A stretch of DNA of 64,000 nt from Bacteroidota bacterium (lineage in GTDB: Bacteria > Bacteroidota > Bacteroidia > Bacteroidales > Paludibacteraceae): the NCBI GenBank assembly GCA_017860295.1, contig JAFNAS010000012.1:62001-126000 (forward strand), written 5' to 3'. The stretch's first letter is position 1. Every line of letters begins with the position of its first letter. A model generated the notes under the pieces. That model was not told the origin of the DNA and did not search any database. It was given only the letters and a program-made list of their open reading frames with translations. Made by a program: the position numbers and the translations under genes. Shown piece after piece: positions 48,337 to 57,780 of the stretch.

Positions 48337-49228
48337 ATTTTGTTTTCGCGGCGGAGGCGAAGTATTCGTTGAAGACAATGCCAACGATGATCAGTATCAA
48401 TCCGAAGAAGGTGGTGGTGTAGATGTGCTCCTTCAGCACAAAATGGATAAGCAGAAGCGAGATAAAGGGCGCCAGATAACACAGTTGGTTGATGAAGGCC
48501 GGATTGTTGGTGCTTTTGAGCGCCATACTGAAGAAAATGAACGGTATAGCCATTTCGAAGGCGCCTATATAGATGCTGGCATACATGCTGCTCCCGAACG
48601 AGAGATGCACGGGTATCAAAAGCGTTGAGAAAAGTAGGTAGCCTGATCCGAACAGGAAGATAACGAAGAGGTTTACGGTGCTGTCAGTCTTCTCGTTCAT
48701 TTTATTTATCAACCAGAATGTGGCCCAGAGCAAAGCGCTCAGCAGGGCGAGAAGTAATCCCGTGACAGGAATAGCTGATTGTTGCACCTGTCCCGAACCG
48801 ACCGAAATAAGGACTACGCCACCCAGTGAGAGAGCCATGCCGATATATTTTTTGTGCCGAATGGGTTGATGTCCGAATGCGGCGATGAGGAGAAGCAACA
48901 GAATGGGCCAGGCGTAATTGATGGGTTGTGCGATTTGTGCCGGGAGCAGTGCATACGCTTTGAAGAGTACAAGGTAGTAGAGGGCAGGGTTTAACAATCC
49001 GATCAGCGCATACACACCCCATTGTTTGCCCGAGAGACGCGTTAGTTGTCCCCACTTTGCCTGTATGGTCATGGTGGCGGCCAGAATAACAAACGCCGTG
49101 CAGCTGGCTACCAGAAGCATTTCGAAGTGTGTTTGTTGTCGTAGCGCCAGCTTAAAGGCCGTGGCTACCGTCGACCAGCTGAGTACGGCTACTCCGGCGT
49201 AAAGAATGGCTTTGTTTGTTGTCTTCAT
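48335..49228 (-). CDS. EamA/DMT-family transporter
   Basis: Ten hydrophobic segments; ALSLGGVVLISVG, LLSALLWATFWLINK. Confidence 0.88.
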   Translation of the reverse strand: MKTTNKAILYAGVAVLSWSTVATAFKLALRQQTHFEMLLVASCTAFVILAATMTIQAKWGQLTRLSGKQWGVYALIGLLNPALYYLVLFKAYALLPAQIAQPINYAWPILLLLLIAAFGHQPIRHKKYIGMALSLGGVVLISVGSGQVQQSAIPVTGLLLALLSALLWATFWLINKMNEKTDSTVNLFVIFLFGSGYLLFSTLLIPVHLSFGSSMYASIYIGAFEMAIPFIFFSMALKSTNNPAFINQLCYLAPFISLLLIHFVLKEHIYTTTFFGLILIIVGIVFNEYFASAAKTK

Positions 49229-49381
49229 CGGGGTGCGATCGGGACTAAGGTGTTTGGAAAATGAGAGTGCAAAGAACGGAAGAATTTCTTAAAACGAAAG
49301 GAGTTGTGTGCGAAATTGGGTGGTTTTTCAGCCAGACGTTTTTTTGATAACTTTACTACCCGAAATTTTGAGGTGCAATAC

Positions 49382-50008
49382 ATGACAAAAAATAACTACT
49401 ACGTGGTCTGGAAAGGCCGCAAAACCGGGGTGTTCAATAGTTGGGAGAGCTGCAAAGAGCAGGTGCATGGCTTTGAGGGTGCCCAGTATAAGGGTTATCC
49501 GACTGAGGCGGCGGCTAATGCGGCTTTCAAAACCAATTACTGGAAGGCGGTAAATCCGGCGCAAAAACAGGCAGTCGTTGTGGTAGGAGCCAACGGCGCG
49601 AAACCCGTTGTGCCCAGCCTTGCGGTAGATGCAGCCTGTAGCGGCAATCCCGGTAAATTGGAGTATCGCGGGGTGGAAACCGCAACCGGACGGGAGATTT
49701 TTCGTCAGGGTCCGTTTGAGATGGGAACTAATAATATCGGCGAATTTTTGGCCATTGTCCACGGATTGGCACTACTCAAAGCCCAAAACAGCAATGTGCC
49801 TATCTATTCCGACAGTGTGAATGCTTTGGCATGGGTAAGGGCGAAGCAGTGCCGCACCAAGCTGGAACGCTGTGCTAAAAACGAAGAGTTGTTTCGCCTG
49901 ATCGCACGGGCGGAAAACTGGTTGAAGGACAACAGTTATACTACCAAATTGTTGAAATGGCCCACCTCCGAATGGGGTGAGATTCCTGCTGATTTTGGCC
50001 GGAAATAA
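49382..50008 (+). CDS. rnhA: Ribonuclease H with viroplasmin-type N-terminal domain
   Basis: NYYVVWKGRKTGVFNSWESCKEQVHGFEGAQYKGYPTEAAANAAF; LAVDAACSGNPGKLEYRGV RNase HI start. Confidence 0.9.
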   Translation: MTKNNYYVVWKGRKTGVFNSWESCKEQVHGFEGAQYKGYPTEAAANAAFKTNYWKAVNPAQKQAVVVVGANGAKPVVPSLAVDAACSGNPGKLEYRGVETATGREIFRQGPFEMGTNNIGEFLAIVHGLALLKAQNSNVPIYSDSVNALAWVRAKQCRTKLERCAKNEELFRLIARAENWLKDNSYTTKLLKWPTSEWGEIPADFGRK

Positions 50009-50014
50009 CCGCTT

Positions 50015-51472
50015 TTATTCTCCCTGCCATTGATAGGCTCCAAGATCAGGTGTCCCATTCCACAACCGATCAGTTCCATTCATATCGAAACAAAAAGAGG
50101 ATTGTTGACTTACCTGGAGGTCGGCTTTTTTTCGTATCGGAGCGTTTTCGGTTGGTCGGAAATCGCAATAACCCTTACTGGAAATTGTGGTTCTGATAAA
50201 AAGCTGATCTTTGGTATTTCCCCATTGCACACTTTTAAGAGATGACGATTGAAATGATTTCGACATCAGATAACAATGGTCGAATGTGTATTTCAAGGGT
50301 GTGTTACGGGTTGTATCGGAAATCAGAATCTCGTTTTGCGCCGAACCGGTTATCACGCAATTGATAAATTGTACCCGGAGTGGAGCAGGTGCCTGATTCT
50401 GGCGCCCGGACTCTCCGTTGAGTAGCGTGACGGATGGCGTCCCGTCGCGTCGTTTGCCGGCATAGTTATCGTTGTAAAAGTTAGCTATAGTGTTGTGTGT
50501 AAATGTATAGTTGCCTCCGGTTAAGCGGAGACAACCGCTTTTGCAATTGGAAATTTCGCTGTTTAGTAACGATAGATTTGCATTGCTGGCAACGAGACCA
50601 CAGGAATCGAAATTTTGAATTCGGGTGTTGTTAATCGTTACGTCGGGCATTTGAGTTGGCGTCCCGTTGGGTATCGCAATCCCGCTTTTACCACTTATCA
50701 TTGTTACATAATTTAGCGAGGCCGAGCTTTGTGTTCCCAGTATCTGAAGTCCGTTCCATTGCCCCGAAAGATAGCTGTAGGGTACATCATCCGAAAGTTT
50801 ATCCAACCGATCGCCCCTGAGGGTAATTCTCGCTTTTGGTTCTCCGGCGGCTTTCAGATTTCCATAGATTTTCAAGGATGCGTTTTTGTGAAAATAAAGA
50901 GTTGCTCCTGGATTGATGGTGAGTGTTTTGCCGTTGTCGATGGCTAGGTAATCGTAAATAAGGTAAGGTTTTTTGGCAGCAAGAATTGTGTCATTATGTA
51001 TCGTTTTGCTCCGGAAAATAACCACATCCTGACCGTAGGCGGTGAGTTTGACGCTTTGTCGATTGCCGTTGGTAATGCAGACTATGGAGTCTTGTATCAA
51101 TAACGGACTGTCTTGCAATGTTGGGTTAACCGTTACGCTGACGAAAACATAAAGGCTGTCGTGTGCCCGTATCTCGATGTTCGAAAGTTGATTGTTGGTG
51201 GCAATAGTTCCGTCGACGATCATCTGAAAACCACTCGAAGCTCCATTGGTAAGTGAAATAGAACTGATGGAAAGTGGTTTGGGATTGCGATTGTAGATAA
51301 CAACCTTACTGGTAGCCGATCCGATGGTGCAGAACACCGTATCGAAGGCAATCGTGTCTTGCGAGAAATGTAGTTTGTAAAACGGATTGGACGATATACT
51401 ATTATCGGTACAGCCGGTCAGGCTGACGCTGCCGGCAAATGCAATAAGCAATATGATAAATCCGTTTCTCAT
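50015..51472 (-). CDS. Lipoprotein with right-handed parallel beta-helix
   Basis: Lipobox FAGSVSLTGC; NPGATLYFHKNASLKIYGNLKA...ISNCKSGCLRLTGGNYTFTHNTIANF. Confidence 0.82.
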   Translation of the reverse strand: MRNGFIILLIAFAGSVSLTGCTDNSISSNPFYKLHFSQDTIAFDTVFCTIGSATSKVVIYNRNPKPLSISSISLTNGASSGFQMIVDGTIATNNQLSNIEIRAHDSLYVFVSVTVNPTLQDSPLLIQDSIVCITNGNRQSVKLTAYGQDVVIFRSKTIHNDTILAAKKPYLIYDYLAIDNGKTLTINPGATLYFHKNASLKIYGNLKAAGEPKARITLRGDRLDKLSDDVPYSYLSGQWNGLQILGTQSSASLNYVTMISGKSGIAIPNGTPTQMPDVTINNTRIQNFDSCGLVASNANLSLLNSEISNCKSGCLRLTGGNYTFTHNTIANFYNDNYAGKRRDGTPSVTLLNGESGRQNQAPAPLRVQFINCVITGSAQNEILISDTTRNTPLKYTFDHCYLMSKSFQSSSLKSVQWGNTKDQLFIRTTISSKGYCDFRPTENAPIRKKADLQVSQQSSFCFDMNGTDRLWNGTPDLGAYQWQGE

Positions 51473-51543
51473 TTCAGGGCTTTCATTTCGCATTTAAAAC
51501 GATCAAACAGACAGCTTATTATATCTGAAAAACAGAAAAAGCA

Positions 51544-52410
51544 TTATGCGATCAGATATTCGATCCAAAGCAAAAAGGCAAATAACAAATTGGCTTGTCC
51601 GGTGCGGATTAATAGTTGGTTGTACCCTTTCCCTTTGGTTCGTCTCAACCGAATGAACAGTCCGACACCCATAGCTACTACGGCATAGCAAAGTCCGGAT
51701 GAACCGGCCAGATACAGACAGGGAATGATCAGAATGAAAAGCGAAAGGTATTCCCATTCGCCGAATTTTTTGCCGAGGCGTACTACCATGCTACGTTTGC
51801 CTGCTTTTTTATCCGAGTCGATATCGCGAATGTTGTTGATAGTGAGAATGCCCATAGATATAAGACCGTTGACCATTCCGAACCAGAATGCCTTTTCGGA
51901 GAATTGTTCGATCTGGAGATAGGTGGTTCCTACCGTGGCTATGGGTCCGAAAAAGGCCAGTACAAACAGATCGGCAATGCCCAGATAGCTGAGCGAGTAG
52001 GGGGTGGCCGTGTAGAGCCATGCGCAGAGTAGCGATATGCAGCCTATCATCAAGATAGGAAGCCCTCCGGCTAGCGTTAGGTAAATGCCGCAGAGTACGG
52101 CTATCGCTACATCGATGATAATGGCTCGTTTCATGACTTGCGGCGTAACTTCGCCTTCGGCAATGGCACGTTTCGGACCGAGACGTCCGGCCTTATCCAA
52201 TCCTTTTTTAAAGTCGTAGTAATCGTTTATCAGGTTGCTGGCAATCTGGATGGATAGAGCCGCCAGTAGGGTTACTGCGGCGATGAGCCAGTCGAAAGTG
52301 AGCTCTTCGGCTGCGACGATCAGACCCACCAATACCGGAGCTGCTCCGGCACCCAGAGTGCCCGGTCGGATTATACGTATCCATTTCAATATAGAAGATT
52401 TCATGCTCAT
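51544..52410 (-). CDS. menA: 1,4-dihydroxy-2-naphthoate polyprenyltransferase
   Basis: NLINDYYDFKKGLDKAGRLGPKRA and NNIRDIDSDKKAGKRSMVVRLG (UbiA/MenA motifs). Confidence 0.92.
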   Translation of the reverse strand: MSMKSSILKWIRIIRPGTLGAGAAPVLVGLIVAAEELTFDWLIAAVTLLAALSIQIASNLINDYYDFKKGLDKAGRLGPKRAIAEGEVTPQVMKRAIIIDVAIAVLCGIYLTLAGGLPILMIGCISLLCAWLYTATPYSLSYLGIADLFVLAFFGPIATVGTTYLQIEQFSEKAFWFGMVNGLISMGILTINNIRDIDSDKKAGKRSMVVRLGKKFGEWEYLSLFILIIPCLYLAGSSGLCYAVVAMGVGLFIRLRRTKGKGYNQLLIRTGQANLLFAFLLWIEYLIA

Positions 52411-52503
52411 GTCGGTTTGATTTAAGATTTCAAATTCCAAAATTCCACCGGGTGCTTTTGATGTATTCGGTGAAATAAATTTTGAAATCAGGAATTTGAA
52501 AAT

Positions 52504-53202
52504 TTATTTCACTCCTTTGTACACTGTAGCGATCCCGAACGTTAACGGGTGATATTCTACCGACTGAAAGCCGGTTTCGCGCATCAGAGCGGCAAATCGT
52601 TCGCCGTAAGGAAACTCTTTCACACTGTCGGGCAGATAGGTGTAGGCGGAAGCGTGTTTGGAAAACAGTTTGCCTATTTGCGGCAATACGTAGCAAAAGT
52701 ACATGTCGAACAGTTTGCACAACAGCTTGCTTTTGGGGCGCGAGAATTCGAGAATAACGGCTTCTCCTCCGGGTTTCAGCACGCGATACATTTCCGAGAG
52801 CCCTTTGTCGGGATGGAGAAAATTGCGGATGCCGAAGCCGACGGTCACCGCTTCAAAGCTTCCTTCTGCAAAACTGAGCGCTTCGCAATCTTCCTGGGCA
52901 AGTGTTACCATTTCCGAGAGTCCGAGTTTGTCCATCTTCTTCTGACCAAAGCTGAGCATTCCTTCCGAGATGTCGATGCCAAAGACCTTGGCCGGAGCTT
53001 TTTTGCGTATTAACGTTACGGCCAGATCGCCGGTGCCGGTGGCTACGTCGAGAAACGTGCTGCCTTTGGGTGCTGAGATGAGGCTTACGGCCTTATTGCG
53101 CCACAGATTGTCGATGCCGAGCGCGAGAAAATGGTTGAGAAAGTCGTATCGCCACGCAATTGCATCGAACATGTCGCCTACGCCTGATTTATCAATAGCC
53201 AT
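52504..53202 (-). CDS. ubiE: Demethylmenaquinone methyltransferase
   Basis: MFDAIAWRYDFLNHFLALGIDNLWR, LDVATGTGDLAV, FGIRNFLHPDKGLSEMYRVLKPGG. Confidence 0.95.
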   Translation of the reverse strand: MAIDKSGVGDMFDAIAWRYDFLNHFLALGIDNLWRNKAVSLISAPKGSTFLDVATGTGDLAVTLIRKKAPAKVFGIDISEGMLSFGQKKMDKLGLSEMVTLAQEDCEALSFAEGSFEAVTVGFGIRNFLHPDKGLSEMYRVLKPGGEAVILEFSRPKSKLLCKLFDMYFCYVLPQIGKLFSKHASAYTYLPDSVKEFPYGERFAALMRETGFQSVEYHPLTFGIATVYKGVK

Positions 53203-53570
53203 GAACTTTAATTTGAAGATTTGAGGATTTGAGGATTTGGAAATGATAATGAATAGGCAGTGAAACCTTCATATTTGAAATAATAAATTGAATTCTCAAA
53301 TTTCCACATTCCCAAATCCTCAAATCTGAGGACAAAGATACGCTTTTGTCTCCGATTTTTTTGCCGCCAAAGTGCTAATTATTGCTTGAGAGCGGTCGGG
53401 CGGGAAATAATTCGTACCTTTGCGTGCTAAAGCAATTTCAACGTTGAAAGTGCTCGAATTGCCCTATAGTGGCTGTCGAGGAGCTTTGAACCGAAGATTG
53501 CTGGTGCTGAATCTGGAATTCCGGAACATGGAATTTTGGAACATGGAATTTTGAATCTGAATTTACTTTT

Positions 53571-54674
53571 ATGGCATTACAATGTGGCATCGTAGGGTTG
53601 CCTAACGTGGGCAAATCCACTCTTTTCAATTGTTTGTCGAACGCGAAGGCGCAATCGGCAAATTTTCCCTTTTGTACTATAGAGCCGAATGTTGGCGTGA
53701 TTACCGTACCGGACGATCGGCTGAACAAACTGGCCGAAATAGATAAGCCGCAACGTTTGATCCCTACTACGGTGGAGATTGTGGACATTGCCGGATTGGT
53801 GAAGGGTGCCAGCAAGGGAGAGGGGCTGGGAAATAAGTTTCTGGCCAATATCCGCGAAACGGATGCCATTATTCACGTGCTGCGTTGCTTCGACGACGAA
53901 AACGTGGTGCATGTGGACGGTAGCGTGAATCCGGTGCGCGACAAAGAGATTATCGATGCCGAATTGCAACTGAAAGACCTCGAAACGGTGGAAAGCCGGC
54001 TGTCTAAGGTGCAAAAACAGGCACAAACCGGTGGCGACAAGCAGGCCAAGCGGTTGGTAGAAGTATTGCTCCGATTCAAAGAGGTGCTCGAACAGGGTCA
54101 ATCGGCTCGCGTGGTGAGCTTCGATAGTAAAGAAGACCAGCGTTTGGCTGCCGACCTCTTTTTGCTGACCGATAAGCCGGTGCTGTATGTTTGCAACGTA
54201 GACGAAGCGTCGGCCGTGAGTGGCAACAAATATGTGGAGCAGGTGCGCGAAGCGGTGAAAAACGAGGGAGCCGACATTCTGGTGGTGGCTGCTAAAATAG
54301 AATCGGAAATTGCCGAACTGGATACTTACGACGAACGCCAGCTATTTCTGGGCGAAATAGGACTCGAAGAGTCGGGCGTGGTGCGTCTGATTAAGACCGC
54401 TTATCACCTGCTCGACCTGCAAACTTACTTTACCACCGGCGCCGACGAAACCCGCGCCTGGACCTTTACCCGTGGCAGCAAGGCTCCGCAGTGTGCCGGC
54501 ATTATCCACACCGATTTCGAAAAAGGATTTATCCGTGCCGAGGTAATCAAATACGACGATTACGTGCGTCTGGGCTCCGAAGCTGCCTGCCGCGAAGCAG
54601 GTAAAATCGGCATCGAAGGCAAAGAGTATGTGGTGCAGGACGGCGATATACTCCATTTTCGCTTTAACGTATAA
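53571..54674 (+). CDS. ychF: Redox-regulated ATPase/GTPase YchF
   Basis: MALQCGIVGLPNVGKSTLFNCLSNAKAQSANFPFCTIEPNVGVI; TGADETRAWTFTRGSKAPQCAGIIHTDFEKGFIRAEV. Confidence 0.98.
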   Translation: MALQCGIVGLPNVGKSTLFNCLSNAKAQSANFPFCTIEPNVGVITVPDDRLNKLAEIDKPQRLIPTTVEIVDIAGLVKGASKGEGLGNKFLANIRETDAIIHVLRCFDDENVVHVDGSVNPVRDKEIIDAELQLKDLETVESRLSKVQKQAQTGGDKQAKRLVEVLLRFKEVLEQGQSARVVSFDSKEDQRLAADLFLLTDKPVLYVCNVDEASAVSGNKYVEQVREAVKNEGADILVVAAKIESEIAELDTYDERQLFLGEIGLEESGVVRLIKTAYHLLDLQTYFTTGADETRAWTFTRGSKAPQCAGIIHTDFEKGFIRAEVIKYDDYVRLGSEAACREAGKIGIEGKEYVVQDGDILHFRFNV

Positions 54675-54733
54675 TCAAAGATATTTACCGTGCTTATGGA
54701 TGTCCGGGTGTTCAGTCAGCTCCCGGACTAATG

Positions 54734-54772
54734 CCGGGGAGGTTGTTTTAGTACAACGTCCCCGGTTTTTTG
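54734..54772. terminator. Hairpin terminator after ychF
   Basis: CCGGGGAGGTTGTTTTAGTACAACGTCCCCGGTTTTTT. Confidence 0.8.
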
Positions 54773-54796
54773 TTGACGGGCGAATCGCGTTTCTTT

Positions 54797-55261
54797 TCAA
54801 TGATGACTTTTGACCTTGTTTTCAGGCAACATGGCCACCAGTTCTACTTCAATCACGATGCCCGGATTGTAAAGCCTCTTTACCTCCACCCAGGTGGCGG
54901 CGGGGAAATCATTTTTGTAGTATGAGTTGCGAATCTCTTTGTGTTTGATCACGGAATCGAGCGCGGTAGTATAGAGATTTTCTTTTACCACGTTGCTGAA
55001 ATCGGCGCCATATGCTTTGAGGGTCTTGCCTAACGTGTCGTATGCTTTACGGATGGCATCCGGCATATCGCCCCAACCAACCGAGCCGGAAATATAGAGG
55101 GTATTACCGGTTTTAATGGCCTGCGTATATCCTACGTTATCTTCGGCGGCTTTGTTGCTGTTGTATTTCTCTTTGTTGATTCCATTGCTTTTTTGCTGAC
55201 TGTGCCCGTTTTGCAGGCCCAATACCAGCAGACAGGCAATTAATAATGACGTCGTTTTCAT
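54797..55261 (-). CDS. Secreted RidA/YjgF-family protein
   Basis: YTQAIKTGNTLYISGSVG...PAATWVEVKRLYNPGIVIEVELVAML. Confidence 0.88.
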   Translation of the reverse strand: MKTTSLLIACLLVLGLQNGHSQQKSNGINKEKYNSNKAAEDNVGYTQAIKTGNTLYISGSVGWGDMPDAIRKAYDTLGKTLKAYGADFSNVVKENLYTTALDSVIKHKEIRNSYYKNDFPAATWVEVKRLYNPGIVIEVELVAMLPENKVKSHH

Positions 55262-55329
55262 TTTGAAGTTGGTTGTGTTTTGAATAATTGAAATTGATAA
55301 TGAGGTTTTATGGATTAAGTATTCATTCT

Positions 55330-55492
55330 AACCCCTCCGCTACGCTCGTCCCCTTTAATAAAAGGGAACACCACTGTATATGCGATTTTACTCTATTGTT
55401 TGAATAAAAAAGCCTGTGTAAGTTGGCTTGTGTTGGCCGGTGGTTGGTCTCCCCTTCAGATGAAGGGGAGTACCCGGGACGGGGGAGGGGTT
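55330..55492. repeat. MITE-like element bounded by AACCCCTCC / GGAGGGGTT
   Basis: 9-bp terminal inverted repeats, 163 bp, internal hairpins CCCTTT/AAAGGG and CTCCCCTTCA/TGAAGGGGAG. Confidence 0.5.
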
Positions 55493-55538
55493 TGATCATA
55501 TACCGTATGGGCGAACTTTAGCTGTCATTTACGGCTTT

Positions 55539-56285
55539 TTACTTCTTCACTTCCTCTGTCTTGGCTTTGGCCACGCCGGCACGGTGTGCCAGGGTGTCGG
55601 CATAGTACTTGCGACCGCCGTTGATCAGAGCCAGTGTTTTGGCAAACTGCTCTGTTTTGTGGGCGTTGGCCATCGACACCAGGTAGTCGAGGGCTTCGCC
55701 GTAGTAGTCGAGCAACTCTTTCCGTGCCTTTTTGTTGTTGATGCTGTAGGCCAATGATTCGGTCGTGCTTCGGTCGCCGAAATGTGCTTTGAACGTTTCG
55801 TTCGCGCTCTTCATCCGGCTTACATATTTCCCGTTGTTGGTGGCGCTCACTTTGCTGCTGTATTCACTACTTTCGAGGGCAGCTACCAGTTTGTCCATTG
55901 CCAGTGTTTCGGCCTCGTAAGGCAGATCGGCAATGTCTTTGTACGTATTCAGTAAAATTGAGAGACTTTTGGCCGCAGCCGCTTCTTCTTCGTTGTCGGA
56001 GTCGAGCGACAGGCGGATGGCTTTGCCGAAAGTGGCAAGCGATTTGTCGCGTGTAGAGTCGTCATCTTCGAGTAGCTCCGTTCTTTCGTCTTTTTGTGTC
56101 TTCATCAATCCCTGTGTGAACGTTACGTTTTGGGTAAACAGCACGGTCAGGTAGTTTTTCAACGGAGGGTCGGTGATAAGAGCCGGATCGAGCGACCCGA
56201 TGTCTTGTTGATGACGGTTGATTAACTGTCCTACTTCGAGGAGGGTGAGGTTCGAAACCTTCAGCGATTCCAGTGTGTAATTCAT
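55539..56285 (-). CDS. DUF6261 family protein
   Basis: MNYTLESLKVSNLTLLEVGQLINRHQQDI...YGEALDYLVSMANAHKTEQ. Confidence 0.72.
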   Translation of the reverse strand: MNYTLESLKVSNLTLLEVGQLINRHQQDIGSLDPALITDPPLKNYLTVLFTQNVTFTQGLMKTQKDERTELLEDDDSTRDKSLATFGKAIRLSLDSDNEEEAAAAKSLSILLNTYKDIADLPYEAETLAMDKLVAALESSEYSSKVSATNNGKYVSRMKSANETFKAHFGDRSTTESLAYSINNKKARKELLDYYGEALDYLVSMANAHKTEQFAKTLALINGGRKYYADTLAHRAGVAKAKTEEVKK

Positions 56286-56350
56286 AAAATGAAATTTTAA
56301 GCAGTTATTATTACAATGCACTTTATTCGATTCAAGTCGGATTTACCCTG

Positions 56351-56532
56351 CCGCCCGGCGGTCGTTCGGAACTGGCGCCGGTTCTGCTTTGCCGCCCGGC
56401 GGCAAGGCAGAACCCGAGGGGATTCTGGCTGACCGCCCGGCGGTCGGGTAGCCCGGGTGTGGGTTCTGGTCTGCCGCCCGGCGGCAGGGTAAAACCCGAT
56501 CCGGTTCTGTGCTGCCGCCCGGCGGCAGCACA
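56351..56532. repeat. Array of five GC-rich hairpins with 41-bp period
   Basis: CCGCCCGGCGG cores centred at 56356, 56397, 56438, 56479, 56520. Confidence 0.9.
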
Positions 56533-56603
56533 GACGGATCTTTTGCTCTGGTTATTGTCTGGTAAAAAAAACTGTTGCGACGCAAGCATCCGCGATGCAG
56601 GCA

Positions 56604-56623
56604 GGGAGACTCTCCAGTCTCCC
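56604..56623. repeat. Perfect hairpin GGGAGACT-CTCC-AGTCTCCC
   Basis: 8-bp arms, preceded by GCATC-CGC-GATGC (56586-56598). Confidence 0.8.
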
Positions 56624-56874
56624 TTACGCTGCTATCGAATATCTTGGTTAGTAGTGAAGAATTTGGTAAACGAACGGCGCCTCTTTTTCGTTTATTTGCG
56701 TCAATGAGTGTCCGTTTGTTTATTTATCGAGTGCAAATATAATATATTTTTCATAAATACATCAAATTGTCAGAAAAAAAAGTTTTGGTCTGTTTTGCGG
56801 CAGGGGAATCGTATTGTGAAATGGGGCAGAGAGGCTTATCCTGATTACTGTTTTTTGTTTTGAAATAGAAGCCT

Positions 56875-56882
56875 TATCTTTG
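56875..56882 (+). promoter_or_regulatory. Bacteroidota -7 promoter element (TATCTTTG)
   Basis: TAnnTTTG upstream of the Fe-S gene. Confidence 0.5.
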
Positions 56883-56934
56883 TTTTGAGTTTTACGTGCG
56901 AATAGACATTTTTATTTTGTTAATGGATGAAATG

Positions 56935-57621
56935 ATGAATACAACCACTGTTAAAGAATTGGTATTGGCTGCGGGCGCCGATTTGTGTGGCATTGCGCCG
57001 GTCGACAGGTTTGCATCGGCTCCCGACGGTTTTCGACCCACGGATTTGTTTCCCGATGCCAAATCGGTCATTGTTTTTGCAAAAAAAATTCCGGCAAGTG
57101 TATTTCAGACACAATCGGATATTCCCTATTCGTTTGTAGATGAGATAGCGCTGCACGAAGTATTGCGCTTGTCGCTCGACATTGCCGTGAGGTTGGAGAC
57201 AGAACATATTGCGGCGCTACCGGTGCCGTCCGAGCCTTACGAATATTGGGACAAAGAGTCGATGACCGGCAGGGGATTGATGTCGCTGAAACATGCCGGT
57301 TATCTGGCCGGACTGGGTGTGATAGGACGCAATACTCTGTTGTGTACTCCCGAGTATGGCAACCTGATAAAACTCGGTGCATTGCTGGCCGATGTGGAGC
57401 TGGAGCCGGATCCGGTACTCGAAAACAAACTTTGTTCCGACAAATGCAACCTCTGCACAAGCGGTTGTCCGTCGGGCGCATTGACGAATGGAGCAGTGGA
57501 TCAGAAAAAGTGCCGTACGTGGTCGGAAGGAGCAACCGAGAAGGGGGCTCCGATTATTGTTTGTTACAATTGTCGGCGGGTGTGCCCCAACCGGGCAGGC
57601 TGGAAAACTGTGGCGATGTGA
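56935..57621 (+). CDS. QueG-like 4Fe-4S protein (epoxyqueuosine reductase-related)
   Basis: LKHAGYLAGLGVIGRNTLLCTPEYGNLIKLGALL; CNLCTSGCPSGAL; CYNCRRVCPN. Confidence 0.85.
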   Translation: MNTTTVKELVLAAGADLCGIAPVDRFASAPDGFRPTDLFPDAKSVIVFAKKIPASVFQTQSDIPYSFVDEIALHEVLRLSLDIAVRLETEHIAALPVPSEPYEYWDKESMTGRGLMSLKHAGYLAGLGVIGRNTLLCTPEYGNLIKLGALLADVELEPDPVLENKLCSDKCNLCTSGCPSGALTNGAVDQKKCRTWSEGATEKGAPIIVCYNCRRVCPNRAGWKTVAM

Positions 57622-57641
57622 TGGCTGGTTATGAGAGGTTG

Positions 57642-57662
57642 CCCCTCTCTTGCGGAGAGGGG
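57642..57662. repeat. Dispersed CCCCTCTC/GAGAGGGG hairpin
   Basis: CCCCTCTC-TTGCG-GAGAGGGG. Confidence 0.65.
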
Positions 57663-57780
57663 TTGGGTCTGACGATAAATGTACCGATGATAAATATTGG
57701 CATTTAGAATCTGACTCCGACACGAAGTCGTCGTGAGGAGAGGTCAAATTAATTATTTTATGCTATCCAATAAAATACCT

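Noticed and set aside
56351-56532. CRISPR array
   Set aside because: Repeat core is only 11-25 bp, spacers share sequence (GGTTCTG) and no cas genes occur in the window.
56332-56589. ORF of 85 aa across the hairpin array
   Set aside because: Frame is open only because of GC-rich palindromes; the 41-bp period is not a multiple of 3, so no repeated peptide and no coding signature.
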